A DNA stretch of 64,000 bases from Chiua virens. Lineage: Eukaryota > Basidiomycota > Agaricomycetes > Boletales > Boletaceae. A model generated the notes under the pieces. It saw nothing but the letters and a program-made list of their open reading frames with translations, was not told the origin of the DNA and did no database searches. Positions within the stretch are counted from its first letter, which is position 1, and every line of letters starts with the position of its first letter. Below are positions 1-13,000 of this stretch, in pieces. The stretch covers positions 558,001 through 622,000 of the forward strand of contig JAHNUO010000018.1 in NCBI GenBank assembly GCA_019787685.1, in the 5' to 3' direction. The position numbers were made by a program, and so were the translations under genes.

Positions 1-1164
1 AATTTCTCACATATAGTGGGTGCCACCGAAATCGGAGACAGACTGCAACATGCAATTACTTTTTGTTGCGAAGCTTCAAGCCTTCAACATAATGTTCTTG
101 CGTCCCTTCGGTACTCACCCAGCCGATACCAGTATAATGCAATTGCAAATCAATCTTTCAATGCACTGGTCTGCCAGTGGGTGAAACCCTGAGCTGAGTT
201 CTATATTGTGGTGTTCTTCTGTTGTGCTTATGCTCCTTCGCAACGAAAGGTAGACTGTATATAAAGTTTCTGTTTCGGAGGCGGAAAAGCGGCGTACGCA
301 TATTATATTTGTTTGCGAAATCTTTAATGATTTCTTTTTGACAGTCGAATCTGTCGAGTTCCCATCCAACGGGGGAGTGTGCCTCGTCGAAATTCTTTTC
401 GGACTCATTGCAAGGCTTCGAGTCCCGCTCATACTCGGCAATGATGTCAGTTCTACAAGTTGCGACGCAACTGTTTCCGTTGGAACGATGACATCTACCC
501 TAAAACCTCCTTTGACATGAAGCCACCGTGCAACCATCAAATCTTCGTGGCTCGTGCACGCCACTAATCTCCTGGAGTCCTGGGCATCCCCTCGACTGCT
601 CCAACAGTCCTACTATCGATATCATCCCCCATTGCTTATGGTCTATATTCATCCTTATCTATTCGTGCTGCCCCATGACTAGAGCCTCTTAATGAAATTT
701 AATGTTGTCCCAGTAACTCTTGTGTTCCCCCCGGCTTTGGCATATTGGTTCCTACCACCATATTTGGGTGCCTTCAAGTTTCAACACTACTGTTGTCGGT
801 TGCAACGTCCTTTGCATCTTTCTGTTGCAAGCTTTCCTTTTATCTTGCTGTCTTTGTTTCGAAGGAATTGTTAGGCCAGTGCTACCGGCAAGAATATATT
901 GACGTGAATCAAGTCATATCGCCCACGGAAAATACTTGAGATAGACTCGTAGGGATCACAATGTCAAGCAGTGAGTCGCATCTGGACGGGGCCTAAGTTT
1001 ACCATCAACAAATCCACTTCCATTCGGTGGGGGAAATTAGAGACACCCTTGCCGCTCTATTTTTTTTACCGATATACAACTTGCTAGCTATGCTTCTCGA
1101 CTTTCCAAGGCTCCGAGCACCAGGGTGTAATTGATACACTACTTTAACTGACAAGCGATCCCCT
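1..1164. other. No recognisable gene
   Basis: Both strands were read. The longest open frame is about 149 codons on the minus strand (115-564). It has no recognisable domain, no clear splice-extended continuation and no family resemblance. The stretch probably holds the 3' flank of ADE2 plus intergenic DNA. Confidence 0.4.
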
Positions 1165-3137
1165 CTACCGTCGAACCTCATATTTCTCCCATCCGACCTC
1201 GGAGAGCTTGTCAACTTTGCCCAGTACCTCCTTTTCGAGCCCTCGCAAGTACTCTTCCATCGCTGTAAAGAGATGAGGCATTCCTGTTCCGAGAATGCGG
1301 ACCGCAAGCAGGCCTGCGTTCATGCCCCCATTGATCGCGACTGTCGCTACCGGTATACCACGCTGTGCGATAGAGTGAGCATGCTTCCTGGACGCGCCAA
1401 CCAATAACAAGGTAACCTACCGGCATCTGCACGATACTGTGCAACGAATCTACCCCATCCAACGCACTCCCTTTGACAGGAACGCCCACTACTGGGACAC
1501 TGGATATCGCCGCCACCATACCTGGCAAATGTGCCGCACCGCCCGCGCCAGCTACAATAACCCGCAGCCCACGCACTCGGGCACTTCGTGCATAAGAAAC
1601 CAACCTGTCCGGTGTCCGGTGCGCAGAGACGATTGTGAGCTCATAGGGGATGTGGAATTGGTCTAACACACGCGCAGCAGGAAGAAGTGTGGGGAGGTCC
1701 GAGTCAGAGCCCATGATAATACCCACAATCGGGTGTGCGCTTGGGTGGCCACTTCCTGGAATTGGTAAAAGTGGTGCGTAAGCATCGAGTTCTGCTTGTG
1801 AACTGGGAATGGGGAGGGCGGATAAAAGGGGACGGAGACGTGCACGAAGTGCGGAATCAGTGTCTGCGACAAGAGTGACATGCCCCATTTTGCGGCCCGG
1901 CCGAGACACGGATTTACCGTATAGATGGATAGTGCAACCAGGAGTACTGAGTGCGGTAGTGGTAAAGGCTGTAATGGGGTCCATAGAGATGGAACTGCCA
2001 ATAATGTTCAGCATCACAACAGAAGGGACTTTGAGAGCGGTGCTTCCAAGAGGGAGTCCGAGGATGCTACGAAGGTGATTTTCATACTGGGAAGTATAGC
2101 AAGCTTCAATTGTATAGTGGCCCGAGTTATGAGGACGAGGGGCGATCTCGTTGACGTATATTGTCCCTAGGGTGGTGGTCAACAATAGAAGTAGCTGAAC
2201 GCGGTGATCTGCACGTACCATCTTCCATAAGAAACATCTCAACACCGAAGACGCCTGCGCCTTGGAGTGTTTGAATGGCAGCCTCTGCAACGCGTTGCGC
2301 ACGGGAAAAGACAAAGGGATCATGACTTCTGAGGGGAGCAAAGACGAGGTGACAGATATTGTCTTTGTGGACGGTCTCGACGGCAGGGTAAGATACTACC
2401 TCGCCATCGATCGTACGTACAACCATAACCGCAATTTCCTTGATGAAGGGAACCCATTTTTCAGCGTATAACGGACGATTTGCGAGCGCTTCCAGCGCTT
2501 CCGCTGCTTGATCAAGTGTTCGGACGACAAAGTTACCTCGTCCGTCGTACGCCAGCGTTCGACTTTTGAGCATAAAAGGTAGTCCAAGCTGTGTTGCAGC
2601 AGCTTCGATCGACTCCATCGTTGGTTTGACTTCGACGAACTCGGAGACGGGACAGCCGTTGGCGCGAAGGTACACTTTCTGCTCGAACTTGTCCTGGATG
2701 ATAGCGATAGTGGATGGGCTGGGATGGATGGCGGCCCTCGTCCCCGGCGTCGACTCAATCTCTCGCAGCACACCTGCGTCAACATGCTCTATCTCCACAG
2801 TAAGAACGTCCACTTTACTCGCGAGTTCTCTGATCTTTTCGGGATCGGCGAACGAGCCATCGATATGGCTGAGCGCAAGCGAGCGGGGGGCAATAATTTG
2901 CTTTGCAGGTGCCGATTCACCGACATCTAGGATCACGATGTTGATATTGAATAGAGAAGCAGACGCTGCGAGCATGCGTCCGAGCTGGCCACCGCCTGTT
3001 GGGCAGATTTGTCAGGTACTTTGTGGAGTGATGTGCATGACGAGCTGCGAGCAGGAGTAAGAAAATCGCAAGGACAACTGAAAAATGTCAAGCTCACTCG
3101 TACCAAGGACGCCGACTACCTTGCTGCTCACACCCAT
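1165..3137 (-). CDS. ADE2: Phosphoribosylaminoimidazole carboxylase (ADE2), 4 exons
   Basis: Carries out the AIR to CAIR step of de novo purine synthesis in the cytosol. The fungal enzyme fuses an ATP-grasp PurK-like part to a PurE-like AIR carboxylase. Exons read on the minus strand are 3137-3104, 2995-2219, 2166-1421 and 1362-1165, giving 584 residues, close to the usual fungal length of about 570. The start [12 protein letters not shown] runs across intron 1 into the nucleotide-binding GGGQLGRM. The ATP-grasp block includes [16 protein letters not shown] and [17 protein letters not shown]. The C-terminal PurE part carries GIIMGSDSD (about residue 419), SAHRTPDR and VATVAING. All three introns are GT-AG, 52-108 nt. 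The start lies 138 bp from that of RSA3 on the other strand. Identification is confident. Confidence 0.96.
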
Positions 3138-3275
3138 GGTGATTGTCGTACTAAATGATGTTGATAACCAATTCAAGTCAAATTGAAGCACCAGGGGCCG
3201 AAGCTCCCCGCCTTTTGATCGAATCAAGTCGATTACATAATCGCTCATAACTTTTCGTATCGACTCGCTGAAAAG
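3138..3275. promoter_or_regulatory. Short divergent intergenic region ADE2/RSA3
   Basis: The two start codons are separated by only 138 bp, so this segment must hold both core promoters (inference from layout). No clear TATA box was seen. Confidence 0.5.
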
Positions 3276-3944
3276 ATGGGACCAGCACAACCAAAGCCAT
3301 CGAGAAAACGACACAGAAAGCGGAAAAGAAGAGTCGCTTCAGATTCATCGTCTTCCGAAGATGACTCTTCCTCGTCCTCATCAGATGCGTCAACACCGAA
3401 AGCAACCGTGACCATCCCAGTCCGGCAAGCAAAACCAGCCGCACCAGAAAGCGTGGATTCAGATGAAAGCGAAGACGATGAGTCTTCTTCATCAGATGAC
3501 CCACAGAATGACTCGGAACCAGACCAGGAAGAAGTTGCTGATGTAGCAGCACCGCAACGGCCGCACAAACCCGGACGGGGTGAACCTCCACAGCGCGACT
3601 CGCCCTCTCCGGAACCCAATGTGGATATACCACCTTTGGTGACCCCAGATGTGCCAGGGAGCGAGCAAGTTCTCAAGGAAAAGTTTCGCGGGTTCTGGAT
3701 GGCAGCTATTGCGGAGGGTTTCAAAGACGATCTTGAGGAGATACGCAAGGTGCGTGGCACATAATATTGTACCGAGTGACGTTTACAATCTGAGTCCTTT
3801 CTCGGCATATAGGAACCGAATCTTGGCCCATCCCGACTGGCACTCCTCATAGAATCACTTGCTTCCGGTGCCGATGTATTTTCTTCGAGCACTACCACTA
3901 GTCGCGCCAATGAAATGGAAATTGTACTGGACCAGCTTCCATAA
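3276..3944 (+). CDS. RSA3: Ribosome assembly protein 3-like, 2 exons
   Basis: Exons 3276-3749 and 3813-3944 give 201 residues. The N-terminal half is a basic nuclear-signal-like start (PSRKRHRKRKRR) followed by Ser/Asp/Glu-rich low-complexity acidic tracts. The C-terminal block resembles the Rsa3 domain: FRGFWMAAIAEGFKDDLEEIRK, spliced to EPNLGPSRLALLIESLASG. In yeast Rsa3 takes part in nucleolar 60S pre-ribosome assembly. The intron (3750-3812, GTGCGT..TAG) is required to finish the domain, because the unspliced frame stops within a few codons. The domain match is by memory of the family; the acidic linker is not informative. It is divergent from ADE2. Confidence 0.8.
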
Positions 3945-4214
3945 CTATCGTTTTCAACCGCACCTACCATACGATCAATTTTCTACATGAAACACAAAAT
4001 TTCAACTCATGCGGGTGACCAGCATCATTAATGTACATATTTCCCCCTCGATCAAAGCTAAAAACTGACACTACTATTATTGTCAAGGCATAGGTTGTAT
4101 TCCGCCCGTGCTCGCGCTTACTCGTATCATATATGGTCCCGTATGGGTGGTAGTATAAGTAATGCGCACTTGGGAGTCACAAAGTCGATGATTACTTTTA
4201 TATAAGACTAGGAC

Positions 4215-5963
4215 TCACACCGGCGTCAATCCCGTCCAATTCCATACCATCTTGGGCATGTCTTCCACACCCACCAATGATACCTGGTCAGCTCCCTGTT
4301 TCCCGTAAACTGTGTAGATCTTTTTGGAAAATGCTTCTTGTGCTGTCACCACACTTGCAGTCGGCGTCGAGGTAGGTGTAGCGAGAGACAAGCATTGTGC
4401 GCTGTTGGTTGGCGTTGCCGCCGGTGTTTGCGATATCTGTACCTGTGTTCGGTTGGACCCAGACGGGAACGCAAACCCGTAGTAACCTGGGCAGTTGTCT
4501 GTTGGGAATCGATACGCACTGCATCAAAAATGGTCCATGAGATCGTCGTGAACACAAAGTGAAGCCGGAAGCAGCGTACACGTAGACGCTTCGCAGGAAC
4601 GGCAACCCAAGCAAAACACCTGGTTGTGCGGTGTCAGTTCTATTCTTGATACCTACAGGACAGGAACCAGTAGAGCCAATAGCAGTCTCAGGTCTCAACA
4701 AATTGCCCGTAGAATCGATCTGATAATCAACACCGTTGATCGTCGCTGTCAAAGCGACGTACGGTGAATTAGGCGGAATAGATGAAGAACCCGTAGTTGT
4801 GCAGTTATATTCGAACAGGCCAGTATCCGCGACGAGTCCAATAGGATTTGGGACAGGTCCCGTCGAGTTGCTGTTGTTGAAGTAAGTGAACGCGTTGGGA
4901 ACCGATATTGACAAGGAGACTTGGGACAAGACAACATCAGCTTTAGATCAACCGACACAACAGACCACTTTTATCCTCACAGGAATCAAGAGCAGCTTTC
5001 GGGGTTCCATACGGCACGAATTGGCCATCGTAACCCTTCAGGCCATCGAAGCTGAAGGTGTTGAAATAATCACCCTTGGTATCTGGGGTCTGGTCGAGCT
5101 GTACCCAATTAATCGTGCCTTCATAGTCGTTTGGATCGAGCGCTCCAATCGTAATCTTTGGGTTCGCAGGGTCGAACCGAATCCCGATAACGGGATTGAG
5201 GAGAGAGGATGATTCATAGAGGTGAGTGAGGACGTGTCGTGCGGTGCTGGTTGCATTCAACGGACTGAGGAAGAGACCAAGATGACCATTCCAGATAGTA
5301 GACGAGAGTGATGAATCAGAGCCGTCCAGCACGTTTACTGTTGAATATTAAATTGTTAATAGTTATTCTAAGCAATGAAAATTGGATCGCTTGCCAAAAG
5401 GTTGGTCTGCAGCATTAAAAAGGCCCCCAAACCCGACGGTGTCAGACACATACACTCCGCTAAACGACGGCCCGGTTAATTCCCAAGGTGTATCATTCGT
5501 CTAGTATAGTACTCAGCGCCCACAAAATAACATGATCGATATCGCTCCTAAGCACGACGGGTCGTGCTTGCGATATTCAGAGCAAATTAACCCCCACACG
5601 TACCTTGAACGTCGATGACAAATCTGGATTGAACATTGTACTCCCAGCGCAGAGGATGCAGTCCGACCCAAAGGTGGCAAGAATCGCTGACGATACGTCA
5701 ACAGTGAGGTTCACTTGCTGAGGGGGTGTCCCCACAAGGACTGGCACAGTAGAAGGGATGTAGCTATTTTCTGTAAGATAAGGTGCAACTGTCATCGGGA
5801 GGCTGGCCCATGCTACACAGCGTGTGTAGTCATGATCGTCAGTGAGTGGTCTCAAAACCGATCTTCACGGAGACTTACTGCCCGAACTTGCCTGCACATA
5901 TGAGAATGCAAGCAACATCTGGATCAAACCAAGAACGAGCAACAAGATCCTTGGGCGGCTCAT
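4215..5963 (-). CDS. Secreted pepsin-like (A1) aspartic protease homologue, 6 exons, degenerate catalytic motifs
   Basis: Exons are 5963-5879, 5812-5604, 5500-5395, 5337-4981, 4919-4580 and 4518-4215, giving 466 residues. The N-terminus is a signal peptide (RILLLVLGLIQMLLAFSYVQA). Pepsin-fold landmarks are present: VPVLVGTPPQQVNLTVDVSSA (first Asp region), IGALDPNDYEGTINWVQL, and a C-terminal LLGLPFLRSVYVAYRF followed by a Ser/Thr-rich tail. The expected DTG/DSG triads are altered. The first reads D-V-S and the second, formed across intron 4, reads D-S-F, so the Asp residues remain but the Gly are lost. Intron 3 appears to use a GC donor (TTTTG/GCAAGC). It is probably secreted or wall-associated. 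Activity is doubtful; it may be a non-catalytic or binding homologue. Confidence 0.8.
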
Positions 5964-6835
5964 TGGCTAGAGTCTACAAATGAATGTGAGCGCAAAAACG
6001 CAAATGTGGGCAATGACTCAAAGGCGTCCCGCCAGTGTGCCGCACTCAAAAACAGTTTGAGAAGCATTCGGACCATCCGCCAAATAGAGTACACGCGTAC
6101 CGTAATCATCAGTCATGTGCCCTCAGGGACATCAATCGATGCCGTATTGTATCACCGACCTTTCAAGCCCAAATCCCACTCGTCAACTTGAACACAAAGT
6201 CTTTTCGCGCCATTTTCTAACGCCATTCAGACAACTTCAAATGTAACTGACGAACTGAACTAGTAATTAAATGTTCATTCGACTCAGATCGCGGATCAAC
6301 TGCAACTCACTGAGGGAGTGCATTTCCCATGTCACACTGCCAGTGCCAAGGGCACTACGCATGCCCCATAAGTAACTAATGACGATGAGCCCATGGAGAC
6401 GACAGAGTCACGGTGATGTGACATGTAAAACTTCTCGCCATAAAGCCCGAGTCCTGAATTGGGGTGTAACTTACCGAGACACTCACTGCGGGTTGTATCG
6501 CTCACGGCGATTTTCACAGTCAAGGAACAATCTCTTCATGCAGATGAGTCAAAAGCAAGCCTAAGAGTTCGCGTCGCGTAAGGCTGATAGGCTATTCGGA
6601 AGTGCCACTTTCTTGAATGATGCAACCACCGCTTGGCTCCATCGGACCTGAAGAATAGTACTGGCGTTGTTATACGTAACACCATACGATTTTGGACGCT
6701 GTTGGCTCAAGGGTTATGGCACCTGTCCGCATCCCAGGTTTTGTACTTCTCTCTCGTTCTTCCCGACTTGTATTGCCTTGTAGGCCCATCCACGCTCGTT
6801 CACTCCTAAATTTTCGGCATAGCTTCACGCCACTC
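5964..6835. other. Intergenic, no gene seen
   Basis: Only short frames (about 60 codons) on either strand, none with domain character. It should hold the promoter of the minus-strand protease homologue and that of the plus-strand membrane protein starting at 6836. Confidence 0.4.
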
Positions 6836-9276
6836 ATGGCAGAGCCATCCTACTACCCTCTTAGTCCTCTGAAATCCCGTCTTGAGGACGCCTCTTCGCC
6901 ATACACTGGACAACCCTCTGAAGAGGGCGCGGATCCACCTCGTCCGAGATCTGACTCGGTGGGAAACCTTCCTGGATCCCACTCGAGCATGTTTCACGTT
7001 CCTTTGCGTCCTCAGCGATCTCAGAAACGCTTGTTGACCCATCGACTGCCTCCGTGGCGTACAATGCAGACCGCTGTCGGAATGGCGCTCTTGCCGCTCT
7101 TTGCTATTGGTTACCTCGCGTTTTGCTACACTGTTCATGACAGGCCAGTGCCAGTCAATACGTATGGCCTCTACTCTGTGGAGCCGGAACACCTCGGTAG
7201 GTAGTAGATCTCCCGGGTACCATGGATCATTCGTGCGATCGTTTACACCCGATCCTGTAGCCACTATCAAGGGTGGTATCACTTCCATCAGTGTTATCGT
7301 AATCTCGATTGCACTCCTTCCGATTTATGATATTATCTCCAGTCTGAAGGTAAGCTTTATATATCAGCACAGATTCAATTATTTACCCCGCCTGTAGAGT
7401 GAAGAATTTTTCCGCGTCTTAGCATCGCGTAGTCAAGGTGTCCCATTGGAAACGATTAACTACATATCGAATCCATCTTTTGGGAATACAGACGCGATGG
7501 TTGCAATGCGGAAAAATAGGTGTTCCAACTACTATATACTTGGAATTGTTGCCTCACTTTTAACCTGGATCGTAGGAACGCTTGCTCCCGGTGTCCGTAA
7601 GTAACAAAGTAATGCTTTTTAAGGATGACTTTCATTCTTAACTTCTATCGTGATCAGTGACGATCAATAGTGTATTGGCTGATGGAGACTTGGTGGCGAT
7701 TGTTGTTGGAGCGGTGACCCAGCAGAGTGTATTAAAGTGTGTATAACATTTTAAAAACCTTGAGCTTTATTTATTGTGGGTGTCTAGTGGAACAAACTCT
7801 GCGGAACCAGCGTTCAATTCTTCTCTAAACGCCGGTACAGCAGCCTCCATCACGTGGGCCGAAATGGAACTTGGCGTCCAGTACTCTTTCGGAGTAGCAA
7901 ATACATCAGAAACCGGGTATGCGGCATTCATCGTGCCTGCACCCCTCGATCTTTCCACCTCAACTACGGCAAGATGGTTGTCCGATGTTATCGGGATCAA
8001 TCCGATGTGTTCTTGGGCGGCCACAAATATAACTTCGACTGTGCAGCTACCCTACAACTCAACAAACGCCTTCGATCAAAACTTCGCAACAGTGCACCTT
8101 GTTGATTTCAACCTGGACGTGCGATTGAACAGCGGCGTTATTCGTGAGTTCTTCGAACATAATATTTGTTCCCTCTATTCCTTAGCGCCAACATCTTGTC
8201 ACCTTCCAGCGCTCGGGAATCCCTTTTTCGCATCGGTCCAAGACCCCACTATTTATGTGACCAACCATACTACGCAAGCCATCCCCTCAGATGGATCAAC
8301 GGTGTTTGTCTTGGGGCAGTGCATATCCGGTTGTTCACCCAGCACACCTGTCGACCTCACACTTGACCTATCGAGCGTGAGCACCACCTTGACGATCGCC
8401 TTGACTGATCAGACATGGTCCATGGCCATCCTGGCATGCCTCCCAAACATTGCAATTGAAACGCGAGAAGTGCGCAATGAAGGTCAAGGGATCCTCAGCG
8501 TGCAACCGCTTGGGGGGGACAGTAAATTGACGCGCCAGGGTAACCTCAATGTAATCCAGACCACCGCCCTATTTTCGATTGCAACAATGTATCTCCAAGA
8601 TGCTGGCCAGCTCACTGGAAGCCGAGTGGAATACTCGTCACTGGGATCACAAGTCCAAGGCGATGTGTTGTTTGGACAGGCACAGTTCGAAGGGCTGCCA
8701 GGGATAGGTGCGACAACTGGTACCTTGGCCACGATCAGTCCTGTATCTATCGAAAACATCACGCAAGGATACTCTCGGATTATCCAGTCTTCTGCCAAAC
8801 GTGTGTTCTTTTCTTTTCTTTCTGTTTGCCTGTCGTTCTTGTACTTACATGCCTTGTTCGACATAGCGTTTCTTGCGAGCTACCTTGGTACTGCTTATGT
8901 CCCCGGACGTATCTCCAACTCTGAATTCGTTTTCGCTGCGTCAATTCCTAACTTGGCAGTCTCGACCGCAGTGTTTGCACTACTCGCAGCGGTGCTCATT
9001 ATTGCACAATTAAGATCAAGCAAAGGCACCGAGTTTACGCTCGTCAATGTTGCCGCGGCTATGCACAATTCTGAGCTTCCCGCACACTTTGCCCAGGGAC
9101 TATTAGATGCGGACACGGAGGTCGATTCCGAAGTGTATCTTGCTTCTGACAAGGGTATACAACACCTTGGGGGCAAGCGCCCGGGCGAGTCCCAAGATAT
9201 TGCGGAGGTGTGGGGCGACAGATATATTTATATGCAGAGACGGGTTGATGGTTCCCCGATATTGCACATCAGTTGA
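6836..9276 (+). CDS. Hypothetical multi-pass membrane protein with large luminal/extracellular domain
   Basis: I do not recognise the family. The chosen start MAEPSYYPLSP fits a cytosolic Ser/Pro-rich N-terminus; in-frame upstream codons reach 6692. Exons are 6836-7196, 7261-7349, 7398-7596, 7658-7736 and 7788 onward to 9276, all joining in frame at GT-AG sites. Predicted membrane segments are AVGMALLPLFAIGYLAFCYT, ISVIVISIALLPIYDII, YILGIVASLLTWIVGTL and a last one near the C-terminus (LAVSTAVFALLAAVLIIA). Between segments 3 and 4 lies a roughly 400-residue region rich in N-glycosylation sequons. Two further 66-nt segments (8144-8209 with a strong GTGAGT donor, and 8801-8866) look like introns but are stop-free and multiples of three, so retention would stay in frame. 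The cytosolic tail is acidic. Confidence 0.7.
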
Positions 9277-10012
9277 GGCGGACGATCAAGTGTCGTACCA
9301 TTTTCTCTTCCTATTGCGCTAGTTTGGTATTTGACCTGTCGGTGCATTGAGTGGTGAATATTTGAATCGCCTCGACACGACGTCTGTATTCGTAAAGTTG
9401 GCTGCGGAATAATAGTTGGGTTGATACCATTCGTTACACTAGACTAGTTATTCAAAATATTCAACCTGGTGAAGAAGCTGGTAAGCCGAGGAAGTGCGTC
9501 TACGTCACTCGGACGGTGACGGTGCAGTCGCTCCGTGACTCGAGCTTTCAAAGTTTCCAGCTTCAGAGCTACATAGTAGCGATCTTTTCGGTGGTCCGGC
9601 TTACCTTTTTTTATGGCCAACACTACCATCATCGCTTGTCCAGGATCCCCTAACAGGCGATGTCACTCAGTAGGAGACGATAAGAGTTACTGATTTATGC
9701 GACGGTCTCGTCAAGCATGCATGTACATATTGACTCTTCTACCTAACCTCGCACGAGTCGAAGCGTTGACGCCGAGCCCCATCCATTGCTATAATCACAT
9801 CGACGCTTGCTCGTCAACGGCAATCTATACATATGACAACTCCGAGAAAGAGTGGACATCCCAAAAGCAAGAACGAAATCATCGCGAAAAAAATCCATAA
9901 ATAGTACGTAACGAACGGCCGATCAAGAAAACAACCCTTCCGAAAGGTCGATATGACATGCAAAGACATCCAGCATCTCTCGCTTTTTCATGGCTTTCGG
10001 TCTCGCCCTCGA
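9277..10012. other. Intergenic, no gene seen
   Basis: This lies between the 3' ends of two convergent genes. Only frames of up to about 67 codons occur, with no recognisable content. Confidence 0.4.
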
Positions 10013-13000
10013 TCACATCGCCAGCGCTTGCCGAAGGTATTCGTCAAGCATCTGCAGACACGCTCGTCAGTCCAGGGAAGGCCAGCGCATCAACGCGACA
10101 CCCACCTTGTCCATCTCGTCCAACTGCTGAAACGCCCCCGAATAAATCTCCTGAATCTCCGGATGCAGCGTCTGCACCTCGATCGACCGCCCAAATAGCA
10201 TCTCCTCCACCGGGTGCAACGGCGGCTCGGACACTTTAGGCACCGTCCCCGCAATCTCGATGATTGCCAGCATCTGCGTCACACCAAAATCGTCGGGGGA
10301 GATGTAAGGGCGTTTGATCGGCGCGCGGGGTGGTGCTTGCGGTAGTGGCGACGCTGCATATGGCTGCACCTGCGTCTGAGGTTCCAACGCAGGCAGTTTG
10401 GACGTCGTGTCGGTCCGCGGGCTCATGCTAAACTCGAGTTCGGTTGGACTCACCAACTGCGCGGTCGGTGTCGCGTACATGGACGTCGTCGACGTGATGT
10501 CCGACAGGACCGACGCGATCGACGGTTGGCGGTGGGACTGCAATTGGGCCTGCGACTGGGCTGGCGGGGTGGTCGAGCGGGCGCGTGTGGGCGTCGTCGC
10601 TGAAGGCATCGTCGGCGTTGCAGAACGCGAGTCCACATCGCCGAGCGGCGAGGGTGACGTCGTTCGCTTTGCGTCTGGCCCGGCCAGTGGCGTCGGCGTT
10701 CGTCCCTCACTACGCATCGCCGATTCATCTACCGAGTACATCGACGAAGACGACCCTGTCGAATGCGCCGACGGCGGGTCTTCGGACCGGTCGTCCATTG
10801 CCTTGATGCTGGCATATTGGACACCGAGGCGTTCGTCCTTGATCTTGGCGAGAACCCGATCCAATTTTTCGTTCATCCCATCCCTGTCCTTGCTCCTCCC
10901 AAAGATACCTTCCAAGAGATCGCTCTTTTGCAGTGGAGACGGTGACCCACTTGTTTCCCGAAGCTCTTGCTCGATGATATCGCTCACGTCATAGGACTCC
11001 CCGTCTTGCACGTACGAATATCGGATACGGTCCCCAGTATCATACCGCGAGCTCCGAATCATGACATTTCCAGGTAGGAATACATCAATACCCCGGACCG
11101 AGTTTGTCTGCGCAGAGAGAATAGCACGCTGTTTCTCCCTGGAAGCAGCCCTCTGCGCGGCGATGATCTCTTGTCTAGACAACTGGCGCGGTTTGTGTAT
11201 TGTCTCTTCCGGTGTCGCATTATCAGAGCTGAGGCTAGAGCCTGAGATAGAATCGCGGAGGTGTTGGAGGGCAATTTCGTCAAGAGGAGCAGACATACGG
11301 TGACGAGACGACGACGTGCGGTAGGAAACCGCACGCCGCAGTATGAACACCGGGTCTTCGGGAGAGACGTCTTCCACATTTGCAAGCAAGAGTGCAGAGT
11401 CGATGGAACGACGTTTGCCCCCATCTTGGATGCGTCGAAAAGTCGGCGCGCGTGGATAGGCATCGACCACTTTGCTCGAGGGTGATAGTTCCCGTTCTAA
11501 GATGACAGACGCAAAATGTATTCATGTCAATACATACGACAAGCATGAATGGTAATGTCTTACCTTGGCCATTTATGGAAGCAGTCAACCAGTACCGAAC
11601 TTTGGTAGAGCTTCTTCTCTTGGTAAGTTTGTCTTCGACTTCGTCTCCACCATCGACGACACCCTCGAGTATACCAAATCTCTCCAGTCCAAGCTCAATC
11701 ACCTCCGCAACAGTAACGTTCTTCGGGAAAGTGAAGACCTTCCGACGATGGCTCAGCGACACCCCAGAGGAAACGGACGAGACAGATGTCGTCCGATCCT
11801 TCAACGTGTTCTTGAACACGATTGCCTCTGTGAGAGGATCAAACACCATATCATCGGGGAGGTCCTCAGGGTAGATCACCAATTGTAACGCAAATCGGAC
11901 CGAAGGTGAGCTGAACCGTTCAGGCGTGACATTGACGCCAGTGGTCGTCAAAGAGACGTTGAGATTTCCGATCGTGTCGCGCGTTGAATCTGCGTATATG
12001 GTGTCTTCGTCCTCATCCGCAAGGAGACTTTCCTTTCCGTCAATGCCACGCTTGTTCAAGTAAAATTTGACTGCCGAATCGTCCGTGAAATCGTTCATGG
12101 AGAGTTGTCTGATGGCGGGGTGCATGGAGAGGTTGCTCGACACCGAGCTGATACTTCCCATACTGCTCCGCTTGATTTTGGGGAGCTCCATCACAGCCTC
12201 GACGGTGCTTTCAAACACCACAAGGGGTTTCTCCTCTGGCAAAAGTACCGTCGACGACCCTTCGACTTGCTTGATCGTGAGATAATAAGACATCGCATCT
12301 TCTGTCTCGGACGAGGGGAGCCGAAATCGCTGGATGGTTTGTCGGACAAGGTCCGAGGAGGTTGTTGACGAGTTGAGCAAAACGGTCTTGAAGGTGGCTT
12401 CCGTTTGCACATTTTTTCCTGCGAAAATGCGAATGACGCTGAGTTCGGGAACACCAATATGTCCGTCTCCGGCTGGGGTAATGATGAGAGAGCCCGGACG
12501 TTGTCGTGATGAAGGCAGACCGAGACCGAGACTTGCGGGCGTGGTGCTTGGGCTAGAGTAAGGAGAATTACCAGCAAAGGCAGACTGTAAACCATACGAT
12601 GGTGCCTCTGGAGGTGAGGAAGGTGAACGGTTGAGGTATTGTTGGTATAGGGCTTGTTGTTGTTGATCTCGTTGGCGTAAAGTAGATGCGTGCTGAGAGA
12701 CTTGGCCCGGACCACTTGGCGTCTGAGGACCACCCAAAGAGGACTGTTGTGGCCTTGGAGGGGTAGCTCTAGGTTCAATGGGGGCACGAATTGGCTGCTG
12801 TTGCTGTGGGATTGTGGTAGCTGTGGTAGATATCGAGCTTTCAGCAGCATTACTATGTGGTTGATTCGAGGAATGACCAGAGTCCTGAGACTCGCGCGTG
12901 ATGTCCGAAGATATGCTCTCGATCGATGCCTTGTCTTTGTTTTTGTCCTTTTTGCGTCCAAACAACCCAAAGACACCACGTCCTTTTTTCTCCTTCTTCT

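Noticed and set aside
2566..3060. Plus-strand 164-codon ORF over ADE2
   Set aside because: Antisense shadow of the ATP-grasp exon.
3245..3970. Minus-strand 241-codon Ser-rich ORF over RSA3
   Set aside because: Complement of acidic Ser/Asp repeats; the sense strand carries the Rsa3 domain and a proper intron.
10398..10994. Plus-strand 198-codon ORF
   Set aside because: Mirror of the low-complexity Ser/Pro region of the Tea4/Bud14-like gene; no domain.
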